A stretch of DNA of 64,000 nt. Source: Bettongia penicillata ogilbyi (Eukaryota; Chordata; Mammalia; Diprotodontia; Potoroidae). Made by a program: the position numbers and the translations under genes. This document shows positions 11,481 to 23,125 of this stretch, one piece after another (position 1 is the stretch's first letter; each line of letters begins with the position of its first letter). Under the pieces are notes generated by a model. That model made no database searches. It saw only the letters and a list, made by a program, of their open reading frames with translations, and was not told the origin of the DNA. Where the stretch lies: NCBI GenBank assembly GCA_023548195.1, contig JAJHZJ010000694.1, forward strand, positions 2,356,001-2,420,000, read 5' to 3'.

Positions 11481-13181
11481 AGGGACCATAAAAATCTACC
11501 TTTTATGATTATCCTGTTAGAGGGTTATCCGGGCCTCTTCCTACTTTCCTTACTACCATTGTTAGCACCATATTTCAGACAGGTGCTAACTCATCTCACT
11601 CACTCATCTACAATGACCCTTCCAAATCTAAGATTCTGTAAGTGATCTGCTTACTCATTAGCATTAAATCTGTAGAACAGTTTGAGAAGAAAAGGACACT
11701 CAAGTGAGTTCATTTTGACTCTTAGAAGATCTTAAAAAAAAAGTTAGGGAAGAATGATAGAGATGGAAATGATTGGCTACGTGAGCTTTGTTGGTGAATT
11801 TTAGCTAGGATGGCTTCCTCTGTACCTTTCTTTCATGGATAATTCAAAGATAGCCCTCAATCAAAGACCTTGCCACCATGGAGATTTGTGTAAGAATAAA
11901 CACATGTTTAAAAGGGAAGACAAAAAACTTCACTCACACCCAGAATATGATATCAGCAGAAAAGTTTCCAAAGAAATATTTAACACGCCTTTTGGGGAAG
12001 ATACCAAGTGCCTTTTAAAGTCTCTAAGTGTTTTACGAGTTGCGTAACTCATGGAGTGAAAAAAATATAAAAAAGAAAATAATAACCTTCATTCTGGAGC
12101 AGATTAAAACTTCTGGTTGAAGTAACTGTTGTCTAATTTGGGTGATGCATATCCAAAGGAACCTTCTCTATTTTTTTTCCTTTTGGTCCAGCACGTACAC
12201 TTTCCTTTGGTGGAAAAATCTGAACAGGCAAAATATTGCAGAAACTCCCACATATTCTCTAGTCTAATTTCTAGAAAAGCAGCTGTTATCTTCTGAAACA
12301 CTGACTTGGTCTTTTTTTTTTTCCTGCCTAGTAATTTTGTAAGTTTAAAAGGAGGATTGCTTCCTTGAACTCTCACTGAAATATCCAGACACAAATCAAA
12401 CTGTGTATTGAATCCACTTAGCAAGGGCATGTGATTCCATTGTCCTTAAACACCAAACAGTGCCCACTTGGTAGAACTCTTTTAATAAAGTACATTGTTT
12501 CCATTCAAGTCACTTATTTTGAATTTGTGAAAGAATTACTCAGTCTGTAAGGTGTCTTCAGTTCTGACTGCAACTAATATTTATTAGATGAGAGTTTAAA
12601 GTCAAGCCAAACAAAACCCCACCAACCTCATTATTCAGATAGTTTATCTGGTGAATGAAGCTCTTGTCTTACCCTTTGCTTTGTTGAGTGAAAAACCGTC
12701 TCCTTAGCTGATCCAGCATATGTGCCCTCTGATATGATACCTACCCAGGCACTGCAGAAATCCTGGTGTCCTCCAGGCATTTGGAGCAACTGGAGGCAGT
12801 TAGGCTATTGCAGCTGAAAAAGGAAAGAGAGAAAGACAAAGACACAGAGACAGACAAATACACATAGATGGAGACAGAGAAATAGAGACAGAGAGAAAAT
12901 GAGAGTTCTTTAATAAATCTTTTATTAGTGGCTAGTACATGCTTCAGGTTTTCCAAAAACCTCCCAGAGAAGAGACTTGGCCCAAGTAACAAAACCACAT
13001 GCAGTAGATTATATGCTGTAGAGTTCATATAGATTGGTGTGTTGTGGAAACAAGAGGGAGATAAAATAAATTCTTTCCCAATTGAGAAGACATAGAAATT
13101 GCCTGATGGGAATGTCCAGACAGCCAAGTTAATTATTCTGTGACCCATGAGTCAATTGGGTGGCTTCAGTGACATAGCACA
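11481..13181. other. unassigned; GA-rich patch at 12818-12902
   Basis: No gene or clear repeat. Antisense ORFs at 12104-12430 and 12741-13148 lack recognisable domains, and the second is driven by a GACAGAGA purine tract. Confidence 0.5.
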
Positions 13182-13243
13182 GTCAAAAGGCCACACTTGA
13201 GGACCTAGAGGGCCACGTGTGACCTCAAGGCTGCAGAGTCCTG
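13182..13243. mobile_element. hAT-like MITE, end fragment
   Basis: The segment with GGACCTAGAGGGCCACGTGT and CTCAAGGCTGCAGAGTCCTG resembles the right half of the small element at 15334-15444. Confidence 0.5.
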
Positions 13244-13514
13244 TCCCCCCTCCCCTCCTGCCCCCCAGGTCTAGTGGAAAGAGGCAGGCAGAGCCCACAG
13301 GAGGCTTCAGTCAACAGTGCTTCCATCTCAGAGAATCTGACTAATAATAATATGCCAAGGCCAGGCCCAAGCCTGCTGATCACACACAGAAGGGGCAGCA
13401 CAAGGTTTTGCAAAATTTTTTATAGCAGAAATAGAGGCTATCTGCGAGCTATAGAATAGGAAAAGATAGCAACAAGACCACACATTACAAAAGATGAAAC
13501 CTGGATCTTAGAGG

Positions 13515-13600
13515 GAACAACCCTCTCATTTTACAGTTGTGGAGATTAAAGCATGGAAAAGTAAAAGCAATTGGCCAGGGTCACAAGCAAATAACCTTTC
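13515..13600 (-). mobile_element. MIR SINE fragment, antisense
   Basis: CTCTCATTTTACAGTTGTGG followed by GGCCAGGGTCACAAGC matches the antisense MIR core. Confidence 0.65.
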
Positions 13601-14035
13601 CCTACTTCCCCATGTCCCCAGGCCATCACTATCTCTAACTTAAAGTGAAATGCTCTTTGCTAACTTAAAATAAAATTCGTTATTTGTCAGCAGTTCTGCT
13701 AAGTGAAGTTCCTTGGTCTTTTGCCTAACAGAGGAAATGGAGATTCACAGGACTAGCTTCCTACTTCTGTACTTTTCCTTGTAAATGAGCAAGAAAGAGG
13801 TGCCATCTGGCCAAAAACTCAGTGTTTTAGAGATTTGAAATACCTGGACTTGACTTCTCTATAAGGAAAAAATTGAGAGGGGAAGGTGGAAGCAAAAGAA
13901 AATAAATCTGAGCTTAGTAAATCTTTCACTTGGGAAAAGCTCATCTACCTGCTAATCAAGGACCAGTTTTTTATCCAGTACCTTCTATGTGCTCAGCCCT
14001 AGCTTAGATCTTATTTTGGACAGAGACATATCAAT

Positions 14036-14180
14036 GAATCATTCAACCAATCAGCATTTATTAAGCTCCTACTGTGTGCTAAGCACCAAGCAGTCAGTCA
14101 ATAAACATTTCTTAATTACCTAACATGTGCAGGCACTATGCTAAGCACTAGGTACACAAATGTAACCAAAACCCATAGGT
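14036..14180 (-). mobile_element. L2 3' ends, antisense, two abutting copies
   Basis: CAGCATTTATTAAGCTCCTA at 14050s is followed at 14091 by a second CAATAAACATTTCTTAATTA start with its own GCAGGCACTATGCTAAGC. This suggests one L2 tail inserted into or beside another. Confidence 0.65.
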
Positions 14181-14554
14181 ATGAGTCTCTTTCCTCATTG
14201 GTGGAGATCAATGCCCTTTACCTGCATGAGGGGCTGAGTAGAGTTGGTGACTGTGAGAGAGAAAAGTGCTTCAGTCTCTTCAGTTTCTTAAAGCTTCTTC
14301 CCAATTTTTTCTTCCTGTAACCTGAAGGAAAGTTGACAGTGTTCATATTCTCTCTCAAAGCTGGAAGCCAGAAGTTCCTGAAGTGACTGCTGACCCTGAA
14401 AAGACTTGAAGAGAGTCTCTAATAAAATTCAAAGGGAGTAGGGCTCTTCTCTCCTGAGCTCTTGCCAAATCTTGCCCTTGCACAAATGCAGGGCAAAGCT
14501 CTCCACTAGTGAGGAGAGCGTCTTATTTCTATGGGTTTGGGGACTCCAGTAACT

Positions 14555-14690
14555 CAAAAGCAGACAAAAACCAGTTCCTGCTCTCGAGGACTTTACAATC
14601 TACAACATGTAAACAACCATATTCAAATAAGATGTGTAGTGGATAAATAGGGGTAGGGGAAGGCACTAGGATTAAGGAGGACTAAAAAAG
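14555..14690 (-). mobile_element. L2 fragment, antisense
   Basis: CAGTTCCTGCTCTCGAGGAC and TTTACAATCTACAACATGTA match the antisense L2 3' UTR. It likely continues the L2 ending at 14180 after an interruption of about 370 bases of unassigned sequence. Confidence 0.65.
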
Positions 14691-14704
14691 CTTGTTTAAC
14701 TGTT

Positions 14705-14912
14705 TTTTCAGCTGTCTCATTTGATCCTCACAACAACCTTGCCAGGTAGGTTATTATTATCCCCATTTTACAGTTAAGGAAACTGAGGTAAACAGAGGTT
14801 AAGTGACTTTCCCAGGGCCACACAGATAGTAATTGTCTGAGGTCAGATTTGAATTTGTCTCCCTTTCTCCCGGCCCAGGGCTCTACTCATTGTTCCACCA
14901 GCTGTCTAAAAT
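14705..14912 (-). mobile_element. MIR SINE, antisense, nearly complete
   Basis: Full antisense core: TTGATCCTCACAACAACC, TTATTATCCCCATTTTACAG, AAGTGACTTTCCCAGGGCCA and the head near CTGTTCCACCAGCTGTCT-like text. Confidence 0.85.
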
Positions 14913-14913
14913 G

Positions 14914-15256
14914 ACTGAGTGACATGATGGAAAATGCTGTCCACATCCAGAGAAAGAAGTTTGGAGTCTGAATGCAGATGGAGGCCGACTCTTTGCTCCT
15001 TCTCTTTTGTTGTTTCGTTTTGTCTCTTCTTTCTTGCGGTTCTTCCCATTAGTGATAATTTAATGCTAATTCTTGTTCCCATCATGACTAATATGAAAAT
15101 GTTTAATATGAATGTAGAAGTAGAGCCTAAATCAGACTGCTGTCTTGGGGAGGAGGCAGGCAGGGAAGTGGGAGAAAATTTAAAACTCAAAATCTTACGA
15201 AAGTGAAATGTTGAAAACTAAAAATAAATTAATTATAAAAAATAAATAAAAGAATA
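14914..15256 (+). mobile_element. L1 3' UTR and tail
   Basis: Text such as TCCACATCCAGAGAAAGAAG, CTGTCTTGGGGAGGAGGCAG and TTGAAAACTAAAAATAAATT is the end of a marsupial L1. It finishes in an A-rich tail. Confidence 0.8.
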
Positions 15257-15333
15257 AATGCCTTTGAAGTTCTCTTTTGACTCAAAATATATGATCCTAT
15301 GAAAATAGGAAGCATTTAGAGAAGAAAGACAGT

Positions 15334-15444
15334 CAGGAGTAGGGAACCTGCAGCCTTCAGGCCACATGTGACCCTCTACCTCCTTGATTCATTTGAATTC
15401 TGTCAAAGGGCTGCAGCCTCGAGACCACAGGTTTCCCATCCCTG
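15334..15444. mobile_element. hAT-like non-autonomous DNA element (MITE)
   Basis: 111 bases with imperfect terminal inverted repeats: left CAGGAGTAGGGAACCTGCAG, right end reading inverted as CAGGGATGGGAAACCTGTGG. The CAGGGNTGGGGAACC pattern is typical of hAT termini. No convincing 8-bp target duplication could be seen. Confidence 0.6.
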
Positions 15445-15504
15445 GATGAAGTGATAAATTAGAAACAAAATAAGAGTCCATTGAAGGGATGGAGAATTGC
15501 TAAG

Positions 15505-15740
15505 TAGAAACAACAAGTTGAAAAGCATTTATTATGTACCTACTATATGCTCTAAATGCTGATGTTATAAAGAAAGGTAAAGGGGGTGGAGGAAGGGGGA
15601 TGTCTCCTCTGGCCTCAAGGAATTCACAATCTAATGGGGAAGACAACGTGTAAACAATTACGTACAAGCAAGATCTTTAAAGGAAAAATTGACCATAATC
15701 ATGTAGGGTATACACTAATGTTAAAAGGGTAGTCCCTGAA
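15505..15740 (-). mobile_element. L2 3' fragment, antisense
   Basis: GCATTTATTATGTACCTACT, GGCCTCAAGGAATTCACAAT and CTAATGGGGAAGACAACGTG are consecutive blocks of the antisense L2 3' UTR. Confidence 0.8.
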
Positions 15741-15900
15741 GGCATTCACAGAGAAGGTAGGAATAGGGTAATACATGGGTAGGATTTTTATTGGGAGAAG
15801 GGGAAAGGGGTGATGATGTGAGCAAACACACTAAGATAAGGATTAACTCGTCATGCATATGTAAGGAAGGGTGAGGTGAGCCCTCCAGATAGAATAGAAT

Positions 15901-15940
15901 GTGTGTGTGTGTGTGTGCGTGTGTGTGTGTGTGTGTGTGT
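15901..15940. repeat. (GT)n microsatellite with one GC step
   Basis: About 20 GT units with a single C substitution near 15918. Confidence 0.97.
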
Positions 15941-16939
15941 TGGGAGGCAATGGGAAACAAAGTTAGATAGGGAGGGTGGAGTCATATTAACTAAAACTCC
16001 AGTACAAGTTGCCAGACCTGTTTGTTTCTCTGTACAGTTTAGACTCTCATACATTTTAGACCCGTCAGCTTTAAAAGAAGAGTTACTACAATTTCGATGA
16101 ACTCAAGCTATTGTAGAACATATTCCTTCAAAAAATAAGCAATTTCTTATCTCTTAGCACTCTGGAAGTGGTTTAGGAATCATCCTATTCTAAGCAAAAA
16201 AGAAAAAAAGAACCTATGAAGCTCCCTTCAAGTCTTACAAGTTCTAGGACTTAATAGAATGCTATTTCAGTAAAGCTGTTGGGTAACTAAGAAGCCATCC
16301 AAACTCTCTTAAAAAGCCTTTTAAAGTTCTTTCTCTTTGAACCAAGGACATTATTAAACTTATCAGCTCCTTTCTTTCGAGCTCAAAGTCTTTAATATGT
16401 CCAGTGTTATTATCATGTTCAATTATCATGAGGAAACTGAGATGGAGACCAATTTAGTACTCATCTAAGTCAGTGATATTTCTAAGACAAGAAGCAGGAC
16501 TAAGTGCCTGTCATCTGATTTAAACAAAATATCTTTTTCATTAGTTACATTTTAAAAGTACAAAGTTGAATTAAATTTAATTTTTTATTCATTAATTTTA
16601 ATAATTGATTTAATTAAAATTTAATTTAAAAGTGCGACGAGTGAAAAGTTGAACAAAGATATACAAATTCTGCATTTGAGGGGGATGGAAAGGCTGGGGG
16701 ACAGGGAGAAACCAACAAGGTGTTATCCAGTGCCAAGTGCTTATTCATTCTTAGGATTTCCAGAACTCAATTCTCCCCAGAGAACTTCCTCCAAGGGACT
16801 AAAGGGAGAAAATCCCCCAGTACAATCCATTTCAGCTCCCACTTCTTCTGTGGAGATGAAGGAAAGAATGACTGCCTAGATGCTACCAGAATTGGATCAT
16901 GAATATGCAGGCCGAGTTTGTCTTTGACCATGTTACAAT
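15941..16939. other. unassigned; weak MIR trace at 16400-16520, AT-rich block at 16520-16640
   Basis: ATCATGAGGAAACTGAGATG suggests a very old antisense MIR. The 16550-16635 stretch is almost pure A/T. No gene seen. Confidence 0.45.
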
Positions 16940-17100
16940 CTCATAGTTTTTAAGAGATAGGACTTCAGAAATCACTGAGTCCAACCCCCTCATTTTGCAG
17001 ACTTGCCCAAGGTTAAATAGTGAGTAGCAGAGTCATGACTGAACACAGGTTTGCTGTGTTCAAATCTGGACCTCCTTCCATTACACTATGTTGCCTTCAC
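16940..17100 (-). mobile_element. MIR SINE, antisense
   Basis: AACCCCCTCATTTTGCAGAC followed by TTGCCCAAGGTTAAATAG and TTACACTATGTTGCC. Part of the core after the ACAG block is missing. Confidence 0.75.
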
Positions 17101-17499
17101 TCAAAATGTTCTGACTGGGATATAGAATATGAGCTTACACCTGGGTGCTAGCCTCAATTTACATGACCTATTCCATCTCTCCTATGCCTTTTTTTGACAC
17201 TTACAAGAAAACCAAGACTAGAACAGAACCAGGACTAGAGGTAGACATGATACTAAGTGTATAAAGTGCAGAGCAGATGGAAGTAACGAGGATTATTTTA
17301 TTTCTTACATAATTTTTTGTTGCTATCTTTTGTATCTACATCCTCTACATTTCCCCATGTATAGTTACCCCTTCCAGGGTGCCATCCTTTATAACGAAGA
17401 ATAAAAAATGGGGAGAAAGTTCAGCAAAATGGAACATTTTAAAAATCTAACATTAAACGAAGCATTCCAAACCTGTAGCTCTGCCTCACTTCTACAAAA

Positions 17500-17850
17500 A
17501 AAGGTGGAGATGCCTTTTCATATATTTTCTATGGGGCTCAACTTGGTCATTATAATTTAATAGCATTCAGTTCTGATTTTTTTATTGTTTTTTCCGTTTA
17601 CATTGTTGCAAGTTGTTTTTACAGTGTTTTCCTGTTTTTACTTCACTTAGTATCAGTTCACATAAGTCTTCCTATGTTTCTCTGAGTTCATTGTATTCGA
17701 AGTTTCTTACATTGTAGCAATATTCCGTTACATTCATGTGTCACAATATTTTTAGCCATAACTCACTCAAAGGTCATCTACTTTGTTTCCAGTTTTTTGT
17801 TATATCAAGAGCAGCTAGAAAATGTTTTGTATATTTATAGGCCTTTTTAA
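17500..17850 (-). mobile_element. L1 3' fragment, antisense
   Basis: ACTTCACTTAGTATCAGTTC, GCAATATTCCGTTACATTCA and CATGTGTCACAATATTTTTA match the antisense L1 ORF2-end/3' UTR region also present at 58636 and 61482. It is more diverged than either. Confidence 0.7.
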
Positions 17851-19430
17851 GAAGGAACATTTAAAAATATTATATTTTATCACTGTGTACATATTCAATG
17901 CCAAGAAATCCTACTGTTTGTGGTATATACAGATGCATTCAGTGTTCATTCTGACAAGTATAACAGAAGTCATTACCCACCCCAAAGAGAAAGTTCAAAA
18001 CCTCCGGGGAATAATCACATTTAATATCATTTTCTAACCTTGTCCTTCAGTGTCTTTCCCTGACTCAGCTCCAAACCCACATGATTCACTTAGCCTGTGC
18101 CATTCACCTGGGATGGAGAGAACTTCTCCTTTCCTCACGACTGAGACAGGGCTTTGGATTCAATCAACAGCAGATATAAAGGTTAATTGAACTAGGTTGC
18201 CCTAACCTACTATGAAACAGTTGTAATAATATTGAAATTTTTTTTAAACAAAGAGACCAATAAGAGAATTTATCTCAGAGTATATAGAATGAATGAAATA
18301 TTCATTTGAGGGAGAAAGTTGCAGTGAATAGTTTATTTCACTGAATGGGGCTGCCTTGGGGAAAATCCGCTCTCACTTTTAGGGAGTAAGAGGATAAGAC
18401 TCTTGGGTCTAAATTGTTTTCAACTCGCTATAGGATGGAGTCACAGTCTTGGTCACTAACCCTGTTTGAATCAGGCTAACTGGGCCTGAATTAGGTTGGC
18501 ATCTTATTTGGCCCCAAGGATGGTAAAATGTGCACCCCTATCCCAATATCTGATTGTTACCTCCTGAAGTGATCTCAGTTTGGTCTTGAGAAGTCTAGAG
18601 AGCCTTGAGGAAATAGGCATGATCTTAGAGAAGATTCCAAGAAAATAGAGGAAAGGAGCTGTCCAGTCTAGAGGACATCCATCCCTTCTCAATCTGGCCT
18701 TTCGTATCTTTACTATTTGGTTTTTGTTCATCGATTTGTTCACTCTACTTCTCAAGCTGTGTAATATTGGTGCCATATTAATAAACCACTCCTGGAGCTC
18801 ATTTCCTGTCCACTGGTTCAAATTATGAAGCTTAAGAACCCGTCCCTACTGATATTTTCCAAAATCCCATGGGGAAATTTTTATGTCAAAAAAGGGAATT
18901 TTTCCCCCTCCCAAGAAAAAAACCCCCAAACTTTGACAACTGAGAATAACAAATTCTCAACGATTCTCCTCATTTTAACCTCTTGGTTTCATGTGGAGTA
19001 ATCCTTTGAAATTCTCAGTGATTGCCAGTAGGTGGTGCTAATATTGTCTACATTGATGAATTAATTTGTTGAACACCCAAAGCTCCTGAGACTTGCCTGT
19101 TTAACATAAACCATTTTGTTGTTTGCTGATCTTTGTCCCCCTCCCCCTTCCTTAGTCTCTTTATCTGTTTGCTGCTTTGATATCTCTTGCAAGTGTAGGA
19201 CCCACAGTCTTTGCTAGTTTAGGAACCTCTGGATGTATTACTCTCTCAGGAGTGGTCAGTGCATTCTGCCTGAGAAGTTATAGTTATGGTTTCGGCTTAA
19301 TCCATTTTCAGATGACTGGGAGATATTCTCCCTCTTCCCTCAGCAAGAAAAAAAAAAGAGATAACCTAACCAGAAACTTTGGCTATAATCAGAGGATTAG
19401 ATGAAATTAGGAGAAACTATCTACTCTATC
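17851..19430. other. unassigned; one 105-codon antisense ORF without domains
   Basis: No repeat signature recognised over most of this stretch. An antisense ORF at 18504-18821 encodes a basic protein with no family I recognise and no visible splice or promoter context. It is probably chance. Confidence 0.45.
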
Positions 19431-19439
19431 CCTTAGCCC

Positions 19440-19540
19440 TAAGCTGGACCACATTGCTGGGCCACTGAACCACATCCAGAAAGGATCATGTATGGTCTGT
19501 TACACTTCTCTGAAGTCATGGTCCTCTTCGAGAACAAAGG
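19440..19540 (+). mobile_element. RTE-tailed SINE, 3' fragment
   Basis: Ends in TCATGGTCCTCTTCGAGAAC followed by AAAGG, the same terminal motif as the RTE-like LINE ending at 41845. Confidence 0.6.
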
Positions 19541-19754
19541 TTTCTACCTCAGATGGTTCTAGAATTGTAGATTACAACTTTTATGCTTCAGGATGCCTCT
19601 CCTAATTGTCCAATTAAAGCCTACACTACATAATTTTAAACCTTTCTGCTTTTCTTCATTTTTGGTTTGCTTGTGGACTTGATTTAATTTCTTTGTTGTT
19701 ATGCAACTTCACCAAATACTGCATAATAGCCTTCCACATTATAACAACTTACAT

Positions 19755-19985
19755 TTATATTGTTCTGTTCAGTTCTCAGACTATCTTAATACACATAATT
19801 CTATTGATCCTGAGACTCTGTGAGGCAAGTGGATTGGGAAACATTACCTCCATTTTCTAGATAAGACAACTCAGCCACAGCAAAATTGACTTGGTCAGGG
19901 TCATGTAACTAATGAGGGGTGGATCTTAACTAGAAATGAGCTCATTTTACTCCTCATCCAATATTCTTTTCCACTCTACCATAGT
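19755..19985 (-). mobile_element. MIR SINE, antisense
   Basis: CTCCATTTTCTAGATAAGAC and GACTTGGTCAGGGTCATGTA are diverged antisense core blocks. Confidence 0.65.
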
Positions 19986-20079
19986 GCCTTCAGCGTAAAC
20001 ATTGCTTAATGATATTTTAATAACATTATTACTAAATAACCCTTCCAACTGCTCTTTTCTGAATTTATCCCCCAGTAGT

Positions 20080-20270
20080 GTGTTGCAGTAGAAAGAGTAT
20101 TATGCTAGGAATGTGGATGCTTGGGTTCAAGTCTAGGCTTTTCCTCTAACTCTGTAGTCTTGGGAAGTCCCTCTTTCTGTTCCTCAGTTTGCTCAGGGGT
20201 GAAATGATTGGGTTAAAAAACAAGATCTTAAAAGTACCTTCCATCTTGAAAAATTCATGATTCTAAGCAG
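20080..20270 (+). mobile_element. MIR SINE, sense
   Basis: GCTTGGGTTCAAGTCTAGGC, CTGTAGTCTTGGGAAGTCCC and TGTTCCTCAGTTTGCTCAGG follow MIR order from box-B-like head to core to tail. Confidence 0.75.
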
Positions 20271-21519
20271 AGATGCATTCCTCAAATGAGAGTATTGGAC
20301 TTTTTGTTGGGTTTTGCTTGGGTAAGACATACCTCAGAATTCTGTTTTAGTCAAATGACAAAGGTCATCAAAGAGGTAGGAGTGAAGAGGAGGAAAGGGA
20401 AATGTTAGTGAACACTTAGGAAGTGAATTGGTGACCACAAAAAACCAACATTTTTTCATCAAGAACAAGTCATGTCAGACCAACCTCATTTCCTTTTCTG
20501 ACAGGATTACTAGATGCTTAGGTCAGGGAATACTGAAGCAATAGTTTACCTAAGTTTTAGCAAAACATTTGGCCAAGTTTTTCATGCTATTACTAAGGAA
20601 AAGACAGTAGGGTATGGACCAGGTGACAGGGTATTCAGGAATGTCTAAATAATTGGACCCAAAGAGTTCTACTTCAGCTTGGAAATTCTTTTTTGCAGTG
20701 CCTCCATGAATCTCTGCTTTGTCTTAGGTTATTTAACATTTTAATCAATGATTTTGATAAACTGAGGGCTAGTGTGCTTATCAAATTTGTAGTTAACACA
20801 AACCAGGAGAGATAGGTAGCACAATAGACCTTGACAAGCTAACACATTGGGCTGAAATGAATAAGATGAAATTTAATGGAAATAAATGCTGTCTTGCACT
20901 TGGATACAATAAATTAATTTCACAAATAGTTTAACCAAAAATGATCCAGGAATTTTAGTGTACTATAGGCTCTACAGTGTATTATGGCAGCCAACATGGC
21001 TAATGGAAGATTAGACTGCACGAAGAAAAGTGTAGTGTCCAAGAGTCCCGAAGTATTCTGCCCTGGTCAGATGACATCTGGACTATTGTGTTGCATTCTT
21101 GGTGTTGAATTTTAAGAAGGATTGATAAGCTTCTTGAGTGTCTGGGAGGATAATCAGGATGCTGAAGGGTCATGCAGTTGGATTATATGAAAAAGGAACT
21201 AAGGATGTTTAGCCCAGAGAAGGGAATATTTGAACCAGTAACAGCAGGAAAGGTTGGTAGTTGTCTTCAAGTATTTGAAGACCTTTCTTATGGAAAAGGG
21301 ATTAAATATTTTCTGCTTGGTTTCAGAAAACAAAACCAGGAGTGATGGGTAGAAGCTGCAGAGATGCAGATTTAGGTTTGATGTAAGGAAAATCTTCTTG
21401 ATAATTAGATCTCTCCAAAAGTAGAATAGACTGCCTCGAAAGCTAGTGGTTCACCCCATCAGATGTCTTTAAGCAAACACTGAATGACCACTTTTAGGGC
21501 ATGATGTAGAGAGGATGTT

Positions 21520-21735
21520 TTTTCACAAGCCTTCGCTCATTGCCACCTTCAACAGGAAGCCTTTCATGATCCCCAGCTTGTTGGCATTGTCTCCTTCCTC
21601 AAATGATCATTTTTCCCAGCAATAGAATATAAACACCTTAAGGACAGGGGTGGCTTTTCATTTTTCATTATTTCTCTCCCCAGTACCTGAGTGCCTTGCA
21701 CATAGTAAGTTCTCTATAAATGCTTGCTGGTATTA
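21520..21735 (+). mobile_element. L2 3' end, sense, nested in CR1
   Basis: ACAGGAAGCCTTTCATGATC, ACCTTAAGGACAGGGGTGGC and GCACATAGTAAGTTCTCTAT then AAATGCTTG are the L2 3' terminus. Confidence 0.8.
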
Positions 21736-22065
21736 TGCGAGGGAGGTCTGGTACATGTGCAGATATCAGCTTGCTTGACCGATGCAACCTTTCCATATGG
21801 AGGACCCTGGAGTGGTGGCTTCTGGGAGAATCATGATGATGGTAAAGGGAAATGCCTTGGAAATATTGTGAAGCATGTAACTGGTTCTAGCTGGGTAACC
21901 ATGTGACTGAGATGAACCTTTCCAACTGGCTACATAGTCAGAACTGTCAGCATCATCAGAAAGACCTGAGCTAGTTTCAATCTCCTTGTTGCCTCATTCC
22001 CATATGGAATGAAATGTAGCAGGTCTTTAAAAGTAGGGCCAGAACATACATGTCACACTAGATGC
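21736..22065. repeat. unclassified dispersed repeat, copy A
   Basis: Shares ordered blocks with 30490-30750: GCTTGCTTGAC / GCATGCTTGAC, GAAATGCCTTGGA in both, TAACTGGTTCTAG / TAACTGGTTCCAG, and AACTGGCTACAT / GATTGGCTGCAT. The family is unknown to me; it may be an LTR or an old non-autonomous element. Confidence 0.6.
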
Positions 22066-22379
22066 AACTTGTTTGGGTTGAACTAGATTAGCTTCTGACA
22101 GTCCTTTAAATTCTGAGATTCTATATGAGAAAAAAAATGAGAAAACACTTATGATTTGTCAAAAGAACCAATAAAAATTTGACTTAAAATGTTGCAAGAA
22201 GTTAAAAGGATGGAGATTTTCCTTGATGTTCCCCACAAAGCCCACCCCTTCGAGATCCTAACTTCCTGTTCTACTGACCAAGTCAGGTTAGCAGTTAGGA
22301 GAAAGAGTCTGCACCGGCTTCTCAGAGGCCCAATTTAACCTATGTTGAGGAAGATGCTTCGCCCTGGGTTATCAAAGTC

Positions 22380-22460
22380 ATAGGATTAAAGAATTAGATC
22401 TGGAAGGAATCTTTGAGGTCACTGAGTTCATCTCTCTCCTTTGACACCATTATTACTCAG
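22380..22460 (-). mobile_element. MIR SINE fragment, antisense
   Basis: CATAGGATTAAAGAATTAGA followed by TGGAAGGAATCTTTGAGGTC resembles the flank of antisense MIR copies elsewhere in the window. Confidence 0.5.
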
Positions 22461-22531
22461 AAAGGAAAGCTTGGTTGCCACCTTTATTGCCAGACTATAA
22501 CTTCTCAAGTCCAAGGATTATGTCAACATCA

Positions 22532-22739
22532 GTTAACACATCAAACTCAAATAGAAACAGGGCCACTGATCTATATGTAAGGATCTCTGTGGGTCACATG
22601 TTGACTAAGTTTTAAAATGCTATGCTGTGTTGTATTACATCTCAATTTATTTTGTTAAAAATTCCCAATTACATTTGAATCTGGTTCTAGGTTAGAACAG
22701 ACAGATTTGGCCAGTAGGGAGTGTGTTTAACACCTCTGC
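22532..22739. mobile_element. hAT-like MITE with GGTGTCAAAC-type ends
   Basis: Left end AACACATCAAACTCAAATAG and right end GTGTGTTTAACACCTCTGC are imperfect inverted copies of GGTGTCAAACTCA. The 208-base interior (GATCTCTGTGGGTCACATGT, AATTACATTTGAATCTGGTT) has no coding capacity. Confidence 0.6.
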
Positions 22740-23064
22740 TTTACACCGTATCTGCCACATATCCTGTAGTACAGAAGGCCCAATTAGTGAACAAATGCTC
22801 TCAAAGCAGACACTATACAAGGCACTTTGATAGTCGCTAGGGGACTTACCAAACGCTTGCTGAACAAATGACCGATATGATCGAATTTGTTTTGGTAATA
22901 CTTCTTTTTTCGAATTCATTTATTTATTTTTGGTAATGCTTCTCAGGCAATAGAACTTAGTGCCTCCTTCCCTTACAGGCTAAGCTTCTACTCAGTGGAT
23001 TAGCTACAAGTGTAGGTTCTCCCTCCATTGTTCCATTGATACAGATGATACCCTCTCTGTACTG

Positions 23065-23125
23065 TAGTAGTAATAACTGACATTTGCACAGTACTTTAAA
23101 GATTTCAAAATGCCTTGCATAAACC
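23065..23125 (-). mobile_element. MIR SINE fragment, antisense
   Basis: GTAATAACTGACATTTGCAC then AGTACTTTAAAGATTTCA matches the antisense MIR 3' part. Confidence 0.55.

Larger units (their letters stand above)
20430..22130 (+). mobile_element. CR1/L3 LINE, split by L2 and an unclassified repeat
   Basis: Runs from ATCAAGAACAAGTCATGTCA through RT motif A remnant (VYLSFSKTFGQV, about 20535-20580), a region where the usual FADDT box reads FVVNT (about 20787-20803, so the catalytic aspartates are lost), to 3' text GTAGAATAGACTGCCTCGAA. It breaks at about 21519 and resumes near 22066 with GGGTTGAACTAGATTAGC and the terminal TGAGATTCTATATGAG. Confidence 0.85.

Noticed and set aside
15334..15444. 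8-bp target duplication for the hAT-like element
   Set aside because: Flanking octamers AAGACAGT and GATGAAGT match at too few positions.
18504..18821. 105-codon antisense ORF as a host exon or gene
   Set aside because: No domain, no convincing promoter or splice context, and length is within chance for this amount of sequence.
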